Part shown: one piece after another, positions 1 to 7,709 of the stretch
How positions within the stretch are numbered: position 1 is the first letter of the stretch
How the letters are laid out: each line of letters opens with the position of its first letter
DNA from: CALINF01 sp039990395
Lineage (GTDB): Bacteria; Pseudomonadota; Gammaproteobacteria; Pseudomonadales; Halieaceae
Direction: 5' to 3'
NCBI GenBank assembly: GCA_039990395.1
Contig: JBDXFZ010000099.1
Span: 1 to 28,661 of the forward strand
DNA length: 28,661 bases
Made by a program: the position numbers and the translations under genes
Notes under the pieces: generated by a model
Told to the model about the DNA's origin: nothing
The model's database searches: none
The model's input: the letters and a program-made list of their open reading frames with translations, nothing else

Positions 1-122
1 AAATCATCAGCTCAGATACAATTCGAAAATCAAAAATTACAATGAATTAATGAGTCACTTGTTGTATCTGAATAGTCATGACAACTATCCCAACAAGTGC
101 CCACACATCTGTCTTCATCAAC

Positions 123-135
123 TTGTTAAGTAACA
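123..135 (-). promoter_or_regulatory. boxA-like antitermination element
   Basis: The minus strand reads TGTTACTTAACAA, close to the enterobacterial rrn boxA TGCTCTTTAACA. It is followed at the expected distance by the GTGTGGGCAC block seen in many rrn leaders. NusB/NusE binding is inferred from family knowledge. Confidence 0.65.
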
Positions 136-164
136 CACAAATCGCCAGGATTTGCGTTGTGGCT

Positions 165-178
165 GGGGGCTGACCCCC
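165..178 (-). promoter_or_regulatory. boxB-like hairpin of the rrn leader
   Basis: Five G and five C residues form a perfect stem around a 4-base loop, located between the promoter and the boxA-like element. This is the boxB position in rRNA antitermination leaders. Confidence 0.5.
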
Positions 179-191
179 GAACCGGACGCGT

Positions 192-219
192 ATTATACCG
201 ACCCGCGCTCACCTTGCAA
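192..219 (-). promoter_or_regulatory. rrn P1-like sigma70 promoter
   Basis: On the minus strand there is a perfect -10 TATAAT (197 to 192), a 16-base spacer and a -35 TTGCAA (219 to 214). A GC-rich stretch, ACGCGTCCGG, follows the -10, and A/T tracts (about 220-243) lie just upstream like an UP element. A 16-base spacer with a GC-rich discriminator is typical of stringently controlled rRNA P1 promoters. A weaker second candidate (-10 TATAAA at 276 to 271) lies further upstream. Confidence 0.75.
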
Positions 220-461
220 CAAAAACTTACTCATTTTTGTCGCTGTCAGGCGCCGGCATCTCGGCTTCGCTTTATACTCTAGGTATTTGAATACAAAAGA
301 GTTTTGGCAAACCTTCCGAGGGCTAAAACGCGTTACCGCCCAATCGGAGGGAGGCGAACTATACGCACACACCCTAAGTAGCGCAACCCCCGTTTCAACT
401 CTTTTGATTCTTTGCCAAAAATTGCCGATTCTTCCGGGCCACGAACGAGCCCGGGCTCTGC
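220..461. other. tyrS-rrn spacer, no gene
   Basis: I see no credible gene. The plus-strand open frame over 152-511 runs across the promoter and into tyrS and has no recognisable content. A 6-bp stem (CCGGGC at 434-439 pairing with 449-454) lies just after the tyrS stop but lacks an adjacent T-run, so it is at best a weak terminator. A TTTTGGCAAA/TTTGCCAAAA inverted pair lies near 302-311 and 412-421. Confidence 0.5.
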
Positions 462-1757
462 CTACATCACCTCAAACAGGTGATATTTTTTCTTACCCAG
501 GCGTACGATAAAGAAACGCCCGTGCAGGGCATGCGAGCCATCCAGCGCTGCAGCAACACTGCCGTTGTCTTCCCAACCCAATGCCCGATTGTTCACCAAC
601 ACTGCGCTTCGGCCCAATGCATCTTTAACCTGCTTGCCAGACGACGCCATACCTGCCTCTGTTAGCAGTTGCGTGACAGTCTCGGGAAACTCAGCCGGGC
701 TGACGGTACTGGCAGGCAAACCATCGAGGCGCAGCTGGGCACAATCATCAAGTGAGAGTGCTTCCAAAGACCCACTAAATAGCGCCTCCGTTATACGCTG
801 CGCTGCTTCGAGACCTTCATCTCCATGCACCAACCTGGTGACTTCGCTTGCAAGCAAAGCCTGCGCCTGCGGACGCCCTTCTCGCTGCGCGTCAGAGCTC
901 TCTACCGCCTCGATCTCTTCGACAGATAGAAAAGTGAAGTACTTCAAAAACTTATATACATCAGCATCGGCTGTACCCAGCCAAAACTGATAAAAGGCAT
1001 AGGGCGACGTGCGCGCAGGGTCTAGCCAGATGGTTCCTGCTTCAGTCTTGCCGAATTTGGTGCCGTCGGTTTTGGTGATCAAGGGCATGGTCAGACCAAA
1101 CACCTGATTGCCATTGCGTCGCCGAGTAAGATCGATGCCGCCCGTGATATTTCCCCACTGATCGGAGCCACCAATCTGCAATGTGCAGTTATTCCGGCTG
1201 TTCAACTCAGAAAAATCAAAGGACTGAAGAATCATGTAGGTGAACTCGGTAAAGCTGATGCCACTGCCTTCGCGCTCAATGCGCTGCTTCACCGACTCCT
1301 TCTGAATCATCGAATTGATAGAAAAGTACTTACCGATGTCCCGCAGAAATGTCAGCACATCCAGGTTTTGGGTCCAGTCGAGATTATTAACCACCTCGGC
1401 TGAACACTCCCCAGCATCGAAGTCGATAAACGCAGACACCTGAGAGCGGATCTTTTCTACCCAGCCGGCCACCACCTCGGGGGTATTCAACTGCCGCTCC
1501 TGGGCCTTAAAGCTCGGGTCGCCCACCAGCCCCGTTGCACCGCCAACCAACGCCAGCGGCTTGTGCCCAGCCAACTGAAATCGACGCAGCATCAACAACG
1601 GCACCAAAGAGCCAATGTGCAAACTGTCAGCCGTGGGGTCGAATCCACAATAGAGAGTCCTGCAGCCGCCATCTAACCACTGGGGCAAATCGTCTTCGCC
1701 GGCTATCTGAAAGATCAGTCCACGGGCCTCAAGGTCCGCCAATAATGCACTGCTCAT
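462..1757 (-). CDS. tyrS: tyrosyl-tRNA synthetase
   Basis: This is a class I aminoacyl-tRNA synthetase that charges tRNA-Tyr with tyrosine in the cytoplasm. The 431 residues fit the bacterial TyrS of about 420. The HIGH-type motif is HIGS at residues 47-50, followed by the tyrosine-pocket stretch with GGSDQWGNI near 196-204. The KMSKS-type loop reads KFGKT at 234-238. The C-terminal 90 residues look like an S4 RNA-binding domain (VNNRALGWEDNG region). The ATG at 1757 has only a weak GAGAA ribosome site. The gene diverges from the M23 peptidase and points toward the rRNA operon, as in Pseudomonas. Confidence 0.97.
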   Translation of the reverse strand: MSSALLADLEARGLIFQIAGEDDLPQWLDGGCRTLYCGFDPTADSLHIGSLVPLLMLRRFQLAGHKPLALVGGATGLVGDPSFKAQERQLNTPEVVAGWVEKIRSQVSAFIDFDAGECSAEVVNNLDWTQNLDVLTFLRDIGKYFSINSMIQKESVKQRIEREGSGISFTEFTYMILQSFDFSELNSRNNCTLQIGGSDQWGNITGGIDLTRRRNGNQVFGLTMPLITKTDGTKFGKTEAGTIWLDPARTSPYAFYQFWLGTADADVYKFLKYFTFLSVEEIEAVESSDAQREGRPQAQALLASEVTRLVHGDEGLEAAQRITEALFSGSLEALSLDDCAQLRLDGLPASTVSPAEFPETVTQLLTEAGMASSGKQVKDALGRSAVLVNNRALGWEDNGSVAAALDGSHALHGRFFIVRLGKKKYHLFEVM

Positions 1758-1861
1758 GGCAATTCTCTATGGTCTACTGCTGCTGGAAAAAAGGGCTGCA
1801 ACCATACATCACCCCTCTCTAAATGCAAGTGTAAGCCCGGCCTATAGCTTTGCTGCAAAAT

Positions 1862-1889
1862 TTTATATACTTCAGCAACATAGACACAA
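1862..1889 (-). promoter_or_regulatory. putative tyrS promoter
   Basis: Minus-strand -35 TTGTGT (1889-1884), a 16-base spacer and -10 TATAAA (1867-1862) sit about 100 bases before the tyrS start, in the AT-rich part of the divergent spacer. The same AT tract could also serve the plus-strand peptidase gene, for which I find no clear box pair. Confidence 0.35.
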
Positions 1890-1901
1890 AGAACTGGGGA
1901 C

Positions 1902-3296
1902 ATGCCAGCAGCGAAGAAAGCGCGGGGGGCCACCGCGATTCGCAGCGACCAGCCTCGCCTGCCGCACAAGCACTTGGTGGCGGTCGGGCTGATCTCTGCC
2001 GTAGTAGCCATTGCGACAATAGTGACACCCTCTAGCAATATCGAGGCAACCAAGCCCGATCAGCTTGAGGCCGACGCGCGCGTGGCTGAAACAGAAGTAG
2101 CCGTAGAGCGGGTGCTAGACGCAACTACACAGCCAGCTTCGCTCGATAATTTGGAACCCGCGCTACTACCTCCCGAGTGGGACGAGCAAACCGTGCGTAG
2201 CGGCGACAATCTTTCGCTGATTTTCAAGCGCGCTGGATTCAGGGATCGCGATGTCTATAACGTGGTCAACACGGCGGAGGATGGCAAATCACTGGGCAAA
2301 ATTTTCCCAGGCCAGACGATCGGTTTCCAGCGTGATGATACGGGCGCGTTAACGGCGGTCCAGCATCAGGTGTCGCAGCTCGAAACCATTACCTACAACC
2401 GCGCTGAGGCTGGCTTCACCAGCGAACGGGTAGTCAGAACGCCTGAACTACGCGAGGCCTGGGCCTCCGGCGAGATCACATCTTCGTTATTTCTTGCCGG
2501 CCAGGACGCAGGTCTAACCCAAAATATGATTATGGAGCTAGCCAATGTCTTTGGTGGGGTTATCGACTTTGTGTTGGATCCACGCAAAGGCGACACCATC
2601 CACCTCATCTATCAAGAGCTTTACCTTGATGGGGAAAAATATAAAGACGGTGAACTCATTGCCGCGGCCTTTACCAATCAGGGTAAAACGTTTACCGCCT
2701 ATCGCTATGAAGATAGCAGCGGCGACATTGGCTATTACAACGAAGACGGTGTGAGCATGCGCAAGGCGTTTTTGATGGCGCCGCTGGACTTCCGCCGAGT
2801 CAGCTCGAATTTTAATATGCGACGCAAGCACCCTATTTATAAGACCACACGACCGCACCGCGGTACTGATTACGCAGCGGACCGTGGCACACCCGTGTTT
2901 GCTGCCGGCGATGGGAGAGTCGTGAAGGCTGGCTATACCAAGTCGAATGGCAACTACGTCTTCATTCAGCATGGCGAGGCATATGTAACCAAATATTTGC
3001 ATCTGCATAAGCGCAAGGTAAAAACGGGCCAGCGCGTCGCCCAGAGCCAGGTCATTGGTACGGTAGGCTCAACCGGCGCGGCCACAGGCCCGCACCTGCA
3101 CTATGAATTTCTCGTGAATGGTGTTCACCGTAACCCACGTACCATCCACAAAAAGCTACCCAAGGCCAAGGCCTTGCCCGCATCAGAAAAGGCCAGGTTT
3201 CGTGACGCCATACTCGGCGACGCAAGGCAGTTGGCTGGTCTGATGACGCAAGACAATCTGGCAATGACTACCGACCCTCAGGCCAGCGCGCCCTGA
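1902..3296 (+). CDS. M23 murein endopeptidase, OapA/MepM type
   Basis: This is a membrane-anchored zinc metallopeptidase predicted to cut peptidoglycan cross-links in the periplasm. The basic N-terminus is followed by one membrane segment at about residues 25-42. A LysM/OapA-like domain (about 95-145, with a TVRSGDNLSLIFK-type start) comes next. The C-terminal LytM domain has zinc ligands H319 and D323 in HRGTD, a HLH pair near 366-368 and the terminal HLHY motif (H397, H399). All catalytic residues are present, so it should be active rather than an EnvC-like activator. The length of 464 residues is normal for the family. anmK starts 7 bases after its stop, so co-transcription is likely. The gene equals PA0667 by position. 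Confidence 0.93.
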   Translation: MPAAKKARGATAIRSDQPRLPHKHLVAVGLISAVVAIATIVTPSSNIEATKPDQLEADARVAETEVAVERVLDATTQPASLDNLEPALLPPEWDEQTVRSGDNLSLIFKRAGFRDRDVYNVVNTAEDGKSLGKIFPGQTIGFQRDDTGALTAVQHQVSQLETITYNRAEAGFTSERVVRTPELREAWASGEITSSLFLAGQDAGLTQNMIMELANVFGGVIDFVLDPRKGDTIHLIYQELYLDGEKYKDGELIAAAFTNQGKTFTAYRYEDSSGDIGYYNEDGVSMRKAFLMAPLDFRRVSSNFNMRRKHPIYKTTRPHRGTDYAADRGTPVFAAGDGRVVKAGYTKSNGNYVFIQHGEAYVTKYLHLHKRKVKTGQRVAQSQVIGTVGSTGAATGPHLHYEFLVNGVHRNPRTIHKKLPKAKALPASEKARFRDAILGDARQLAGLMTQDNLAMTTDPQASAP

Positions 3297-3303
3297 ACCG
3301 CGC

Positions 3304-4431
3304 GTGAGCACTTCGCTCTATGTCGGCCTGATGTCTGGCACCAGCCTCGACGCTATCGATGCTGCGCTAGTTGAAGTCGGCGACTCCATTTCACTTTTAG
3401 GCACACTAGAACACCCGATACCAACAACCACTAAAACCGACATAGCCCGAATCAGTGCACCCGGCAATGACGAAATCGAACTCATGGGCCGGCTTGATCG
3501 GACACTGGGCGCTCTGTTTGCCGACGCCACACTCAGGTTGCTCAAAAAGACCAACACTGCACCGACAGCAATCACCGCGATAGGCAGCCACGGTCAGACT
3601 ATTCGCCACCGACCCGCATCGTCCGGCCTGCCACCCGAACTGGCGTTTACCTTACAAATCGGCGATCCAAACACCATAGCCAAACGCACCGGCATCACTA
3701 CGGTCGCTGACTTTCGCCGCCGGGACATCGCATCAGGTGGTGAGGGCGCGCCGCTGGCACCAGCATTTCACGCTGCCGTTTTCAGCCAGCCAACAAGCAA
3801 CCGTGCCATCGTCAATATTGGCGGCATAGCCAATGCAACCGTACTGGAGGGAGGCACTCTTAAAGGCGGTTTTGACACAGGGCCAGGCAACACCCTGCTC
3901 GATCTCTGGATCCAGCAGCACAAAGGAAACAACTACGATCGCGATGGAAGCTGGTCGGCAGAAGGTACGCCGCATCAAGGCCTCCTCGATACGTTGTTAA
4001 GCGATCCCTATTTTAGCCGCACCGGACCGCGCAGCACCGGTAAGGAGCAGTTCCACCTCCAATGGTTGGCCAGCGCCCTAGATGATCTAGGTGACATGGA
4101 ACCCAAGGATGTGCAAGCCACGCTCGCGGAGCTTACCGCTAAATCAATAGCTCTGGGGATCGCAAGTGCAGAGGTAAATATTGACGAAGTGTACGTTTGC
4201 GGCGGAGGGGCACTCAATACTGACCTGATGCGCAGGCTCTATAAACACCTACCAGAGGCGGCTCTGAATACTACCGCTGCACTTGGTATAGACCCGCAAT
4301 GGGTTGAGGCAGCCGCTTTTGCCTGGCTTGCCTATCGCAGCCTCAGCACCTTGTCGGGGAACGCCCCTGTGGTAACCGGCGCCAGCGAGTATGAAGTTCT
4401 TGGAGGCATCTACCCCGGGGGCTCAACTTAA
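3304..4431 (+). CDS. anmK: anhydro-N-acetylmuramic acid kinase
   Basis: The enzyme phosphorylates and opens 1,6-anhydro-MurNAc to MurNAc-6-phosphate in peptidoglycan recycling. The N-terminal GLMSGTSLDAID motif (residues 8-19) is the family's nucleotide-binding signature, and GPGNTLLD and GGIANAT are further conserved blocks. The 375 residues match the usual length. Translation starts at a GTG. The gene directly follows the M23 endopeptidase, so hydrolysis and recycling of cell-wall material are linked here. The stop codon overlaps the stop of the convergent DsrE-like gene within a TTAA. Confidence 0.96.
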   Translation: MSTSLYVGLMSGTSLDAIDAALVEVGDSISLLGTLEHPIPTTTKTDIARISAPGNDEIELMGRLDRTLGALFADATLRLLKKTNTAPTAITAIGSHGQTIRHRPASSGLPPELAFTLQIGDPNTIAKRTGITTVADFRRRDIASGGEGAPLAPAFHAAVFSQPTSNRAIVNIGGIANATVLEGGTLKGGFDTGPGNTLLDLWIQQHKGNNYDRDGSWSAEGTPHQGLLDTLLSDPYFSRTGPRSTGKEQFHLQWLASALDDLGDMEPKDVQATLAELTAKSIALGIASAEVNIDEVYVCGGGALNTDLMRRLYKHLPEAALNTTAALGIDPQWVEAAAFAWLAYRSLSTLSGNAPVVTGASEYEVLGGIYPGGST

Positions 4432-4883
4432 AACGTGTTAAGTCCCTGTTCGCGCAGGCGTCGCTCTTCAGCGGGACCGTATGGCACCGTCTTCACAAAG
4501 GGAAGCAGCATCGGTTCTGCTAAATCGTTTTTGCCCATCCATGTGCGGCACGCCATTATTTCAACCACCCCCAATGCAGATAGGCTTGCAGCCAGATCAG
4601 CCACTTGCCGATGCTCGAGATAACGATCTGTCGTCAGCAGCCTAACCTCAGGACCATGCAAAACGAAGGTCACCGCAGGCTGTTGCCCTGGCTGCAAAGA
4701 ACCCTCCTGCAGTAGCGTCTGGGCACGCTCGAGCAACGAGAGCATTTCTTCTTCAGTATGAAGTTGAACATCAGCGATGAAGCGAGGATATGAGTCGGAC
4801 GCGACATCTTCCTGCGCATGGCTTTGCGTCACGAAAATTCCGCCCAAATAGAGCGCAGCGACCAGACCCATTGAGAATCGCAT
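4428..4883 (-). CDS. exported DsrE-like protein
   Basis: This is a small protein of about 151 residues with a signal peptide (MRFSMGLVAALYLGG..., likely cleaved after SHA). The rest resembles the DsrE/DsrF fold: a VTFVLHGPEV strand, then a conserved cysteine in the MACRTWM segment and a VPYGPAEERRL tail, the usual position of the reactive DsrE cysteine. A longer frame begins at 4940 inside erpA. I prefer the ATG at 4883 because it gives a clean signal peptide and starts 13 bases after the erpA stop. It is probably co-transcribed with erpA. A role in sulfur or redox chemistry in the periplasm is a guess from fold only. Confidence 0.75.
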   Translation of the reverse strand: MRFSMGLVAALYLGGIFVTQSHAQEDVASDSYPRFIADVQLHTEEEMLSLLERAQTLLQEGSLQPGQQPAVTFVLHGPEVRLLTTDRYLEHRQVADLAASLSALGVVEIMACRTWMGKNDLAEPMLLPFVKTVPYGPAEERRLREQGLNTF

Positions 4884-4896
4884 GAGAGCGGCTCGT

Positions 4897-5250
4897 CTAA
4901 ACAGAGAACGAAGCGCCACAGCCGCACGTGGTGGTTGCATTTGGATTGTTCACGACGAATCTGGAGCCTTCCAGCCCCTCTGTGTAATCAACCTGCGAAC
5001 CGGCTAAATACTGGAAACTCATGGGATCCACCAACACCGTAACGCCGTCCTTCTCGATGAACGTATCATCGTCGGCCGCGAGTTCATCAAACGTAAACCC
5101 ATATTGGAAACCCGAGCATCCACCGCCGGTAATGAACACCCGCAGCTTCAAGTCCTCGTTTTCCTCTTCGGCGACCAGGTCGCTCACCTTGCTCACCGCC
5201 CGCTCGGACAGATGAATGGTGTTGGGATCAAAACTCTCTGCAACTGACAT
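4897..5250 (-). CDS. erpA: iron-sulfur cluster insertion protein ErpA
   Basis: This is an A-type carrier that delivers Fe-S clusters to apo-proteins, in E. coli to the isoprenoid enzyme IspG among others. The three cluster cysteines are present: one in GGGCSGFQYGF and two in the C-terminal CGCG. I chose the ATG at 5250 (117 residues, the family norm) over a TTG nine codons upstream; GAGAG lies just before the ATG. The gene has its own promoter with an overlapping IscR-type site. In Pseudomonas it is likewise flanked by anmK on one side and the bactofilin side on the other. Confidence 0.96.
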   Translation of the reverse strand: MSVAESFDPNTIHLSERAVSKVSDLVAEEENEDLKLRVFITGGGCSGFQYGFTFDELAADDDTFIEKDGVTVLVDPMSFQYLAGSQVDYTEGLEGSRFVVNNPNATTTCGCGASFSV

Positions 5251-5289
5251 GCTTGCTCTCTGTCGGGGTTTCAACAAGGAAACCGCGTA

Positions 5290-5318
5290 ATTATCTAAAT
5301 CTTGACTATTTTAATCAA
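5290..5318 (-). promoter_or_regulatory. erpA promoter
   Basis: Minus-strand -35 TTGATT (5318-5313), a spacer of exactly 17 bases and -10 GATAAT (5295-5290) lie about 40 bases before the erpA ATG. It is a good sigma70 match and the only one in the bactofilin-erpA gap. Confidence 0.65.
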
Positions 5319-5322
5319 CTTT
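5298..5322 (-). promoter_or_regulatory. type-1 IscR binding site
   Basis: The minus-strand 25-mer (AAAGTTGATT..., ending TAGTCAAGATT) agrees by my count at 21 of 25 positions with the E. coli type-1 IscR consensus ATASYYGACT-RWWW-YAGTCRRSTAT. It covers the spacer and -35 of the erpA promoter, where [2Fe-2S]-IscR represses. Repression of erpA by IscR is established in E. coli. The match here is hand-scored from memory of the consensus. Confidence 0.65.
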
Positions 5323-5367
5323 ACCGCTAAGTGTACTACATAGCCGCTAAACAGGCCTGCCCGGTGC

Positions 5368-5811
5368 TTAGCGCGATCGGCTCTTCCCCTGTTTTGCTTC
5401 GGCGATCGGTATCGCCTTGTCGGGGTTTTGAGCTCCCTCGCTGCTGGCCTCAACCACATGCTGCAGGCTACCGTTCACTTCAGATCCAACAGCCATCTCG
5501 ACCAGAGTGTAAAACACGTCGCCTTGCACGCAGGCCTTGGCCGCGAGCTCCAAGTGTTTGCTGGAGTATACGTTGCCCACCACTCGACCGTTGATTATGA
5601 CCTCAGGCACACGGATTTCGCCCTCTACGCAGCCCTTGTCGATCACTCTCACCACAGCGTCGGTACCCGGTTTGGCGATGATATTGCCCTGCACTGTGCC
5701 CTCAATATCTAGCGCACCACCAAAATGAATATCACCTACTACCACGGCATCGCGCGACACCAAGGTAGTATCAGAACCACCTCCAAACCCTGCTTTTCTA
5801 TTTCCCAACAT
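5368..5811 (-). CDS. bactofilin family cytoskeletal protein
   Basis: This is a polymer-forming scaffold protein that assembles without nucleotide at the inner membrane and often positions cell-wall enzymes. The 147 residues contain the right-handed beta-helix bactofilin core (about 20-115), with repeating V-x-G-x-[IV]-x turns such as VVVGDIHFGG, TVQGNI, VEGEI, VVGNV and VQGDV, and short disordered ends. A strong ribosome site (AAAGGAGAGG) precedes the ATG at 5811. The start lies inside the end of the upstream DUF6776 gene (14-base overlap), so translation is probably coupled. An M23 endopeptidase lies nearby, although in a different transcript. Confidence 0.92.
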   Translation of the reverse strand: MLGNRKAGFGGGSDTTLVSRDAVVVGDIHFGGALDIEGTVQGNIIAKPGTDAVVRVIDKGCVEGEIRVPEVIINGRVVGNVYSSKHLELAAKACVQGDVFYTLVEMAVGSEVNGSLQHVVEASSEGAQNPDKAIPIAEAKQGKSRSR

Positions 5812-6517
5812 GGGTGAACCTCTCCTTTAACTGCCAGGGGAATTGCTCCCTGACTTCGGCTTTACGGGGCTTGGTGGCAGTCGCCACTACATTGATACTT
5901 TCTGGCTCAAACCCCTCGGGCAAAGCCAACTCACCCTCGATCGACTGAAAATATTTAAATCGCAGCGTGACAACGTTGCTATCCATATCATCGCTCAAAC
6001 TGGACAAGGGGTAGCTTACCGATTCTTCACCCACGCGGCCAAACACTTCTATGTATAACTCGCCTTTTACAGTTGCGTGCTTACGGGCCTCCTGCTGCGC
6101 CACTATTCGGTAAGCAAATACACCCGGGGCCTCTCTCGACACCAGCTCTATCGCACGCAGACTCAAGCCCTGAGCGATCTCTCCAGGAGCCATAAGGCTG
6201 CGGTAAAACTGCAAGCCCTCCTGCAGCTCAGCAATCTCCTGTTTCTGGTTGGCAATGTCGCTACGCACTAACTCCAACGCACCGCGATCCACTTCATTGC
6301 GCGTTTTCTGCATATCGAGTTCACTCTGCAGAATTTCCAGCGCGTTCTGCCTCTCCGCCTCACTCGCCATCAACGCACGATAGCTGTCCGGGTCAATACC
6401 AAGCCCGCTATAAGTGGCACGTAAGCCCAGATAAAAGCCAAGACCCAAGACTGCAATAACTACCATAGAGATAACCAGCATCCCGACTCGGCTGTATCCT
6501 GAATTGCGCTGCCACAT
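5798..6517 (-). CDS. membrane-anchored coiled-coil protein, DUF6776 type
   Basis: This protein of about 239 residues has a short cytoplasmic end, one membrane segment (about residues 13-35, rich in V/I/L/G), a probable coiled coil (about 55-100, with a QNALEILQSELDMQKTRNE-type pattern) and a C-terminal globular domain of beta-rich character. I match it to the DUF6776 family found beside bactofilin and argC in gammaproteobacteria (PA0663 position), from memory. The ATG at 6517 is preferred to a GTG one codon earlier. The function is unknown. The overlap with the bactofilin gene suggests a membrane partner for the filament, which is inference. Confidence 0.8.
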   Translation of the reverse strand: MWQRNSGYSRVGMLVISMVVIAVLGLGFYLGLRATYSGLGIDPDSYRALMASEAERQNALEILQSELDMQKTRNEVDRGALELVRSDIANQKQEIAELQEGLQFYRSLMAPGEIAQGLSLRAIELVSREAPGVFAYRIVAQQEARKHATVKGELYIEVFGRVGEESVSYPLSSLSDDMDSNVVTLRFKYFQSIEGELALPEGFEPESINVVATATKPRKAEVREQFPWQLKERFTHVGK

Positions 6518-6554
6518 CACTGCGGCACACCCACATTATGTCCAGAAAGCAACA

Positions 6555-7586
6555 TCAGGGCAGCAACCCAGGCAAGTGCAGGCCTGTGCCTTCAGGCAGG
6601 CCAAACATGATGTTCATGTTTTGTATCGCCTGACCTGACGCACCTTTTACCAAATTGTCGATTGCGCTCATCACCACCACTGTGTCGCGGCCCTGCGGCA
6701 CAGATACGGCGAGCTGGCAGCGATTTGCGCCGCGCACTGTGCGAGTCTGCGGCAGCATGCCCGGAGGCAGCACGTCTACAAATGGCTCCTCGGCATAAAA
6801 GGATTCAAATAGTGACTGCAAATCTTCCGGGTGCTTCGTCAGGCGTGCGTAAAGCGTGGAATGAATACCGCGAATCATGGGTAGTAGGTGAGGAACGAAT
6901 GTGAGCTTAACCGGATCGCCGGCCACATCTGCCAACCCCTGTTCGATCTCAGGTAGATGCCGATGCCCGGCCACCGCATAGGCCTTAAACGAATCCGATA
7001 CTTCCGATAGCAGGTTGTCGATTTTCGCCTGCCTGCCCGCGCCGCTCACACCCGATGCAGCACTGGCAATCAGGTGTTCCAGGTCTACGAGGTCATGCTT
7101 GACGAGTGGTATCAGACCTAGCTGCACTGACGTTGGATAACATCCCGGGCAAGCCACCAATGTTGCATCCTTAATAACTTCCCGATTCACCTCGGGTAAT
7201 CCGTACACGGCTTGCGGTAAATATTCCGGGCTGGCATGCGGTTCGCCGTACCACTGCGACCATAGCTGCGCATCGCGAATACGATAGTCGGCACTCAAAT
7301 CGATCACACGAGCGCCGCCTTTCAGTAACTGCGGCACCAGGTTCATGGCCACGTTGTGCGGCGTGGCAAAAAACACCACATCACAGGCCGCCAACGCGTC
7401 TACCGAGGGTTCAGTGAACGCGAGATCATAGTAACCACGCAGATTGGGGAACAAGTCATCAACGCGCCGGCCGCTCTCGGCGCGAGACGTAATCACCACA
7501 ACTTCGGCTTCATCGTGAGCCACCAACAAGCGGAGTAACTCCACACCGGTGTAGCCTGTGCCACCAACAATCCCTATCTTGATCAT
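6555..7586 (-). CDS. argC: N-acetyl-gamma-glutamyl-phosphate reductase
   Basis: This is the third step of arginine biosynthesis: NADPH-dependent reduction of N-acetylglutamyl-5-phosphate to the semialdehyde. The N-terminal Rossmann motif GIVGGTGYTGVELLRLL follows the start, and the catalytic cysteine is in ACPGCYPTS. The conserved HRHLPEIEQ segment is also present. Starting at the ATG at 7586 gives 343 residues, close to the Pseudomonas and E. coli proteins; an upstream TTG in frame would add 11 unconserved residues. It diverges from the CLC gene. I see no convincing ArgR box in the spacer. Confidence 0.96.
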   Translation of the reverse strand: MIKIGIVGGTGYTGVELLRLLVAHDEAEVVVITSRAESGRRVDDLFPNLRGYYDLAFTEPSVDALAACDVVFFATPHNVAMNLVPQLLKGGARVIDLSADYRIRDAQLWSQWYGEPHASPEYLPQAVYGLPEVNREVIKDATLVACPGCYPTSVQLGLIPLVKHDLVDLEHLIASAASGVSGAGRQAKIDNLLSEVSDSFKAYAVAGHRHLPEIEQGLADVAGDPVKLTFVPHLLPMIRGIHSTLYARLTKHPEDLQSLFESFYAEEPFVDVLPPGMLPQTRTVRGANRCQLAVSVPQGRDTVVVMSAIDNLVKGASGQAIQNMNIMFGLPEGTGLHLPGLLP

Positions 7587-7709
7587 ATCTGCTATCCAGC
7601 CCTGAATTTGAGCAACCAACCTCTATTTTGGCGCGGCCGATCAGTATAAGAGGAATGACAAAAGAGATAACTGGTAATATTGGTCTTTTAAAGATGGGAC
7701 ACAATCAAT

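Larger units (their letters stand above)
1..187 (-). other. rRNA operon leader (upstream of a 16S gene outside the window)
   Basis: Read on the minus strand, this stretch runs from a strong promoter toward the left edge and carries the layout of a gammaproteobacterial rrn leader: a G5/C5 hairpin (165-178), a boxA-like element (123-135), then a boxC-like GTGTGGGCAC block around 99-108. Nested inverted repeats follow: CACTTGTTG at 56-64 pairs with 91-99, and 13-21 pairs with 62-70, as expected of processing-stem leader RNA. No 16S sequence is present. tyrS followed by an rRNA operon is the arrangement I recall in Pseudomonas. The identification rests on motif order plus that synteny, so it is strong but indirect. 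Confidence 0.8.

Noticed and set aside
434..458. GC-rich palindrome after tyrS as an intrinsic terminator
   Set aside because: The stem is short and no T-run follows directly on the minus strand.
152..511. 119-codon open frame on the plus strand
   Set aside because: It runs through the rrn promoter on the other strand and into the end of tyrS, and the product has no recognisable or ordered content.
5324..5350. Repeated CCGCTAA (5324-5330 and 5344-5350) as an operator
   Set aside because: Two 7-base copies 20 bases apart near the bactofilin end are too little to support a regulator site.
7587..7709. ArgR operator between argC and the CLC gene
   Set aside because: Only scattered half-site-like ATTCA bases are present; no paired ARG box could be aligned.
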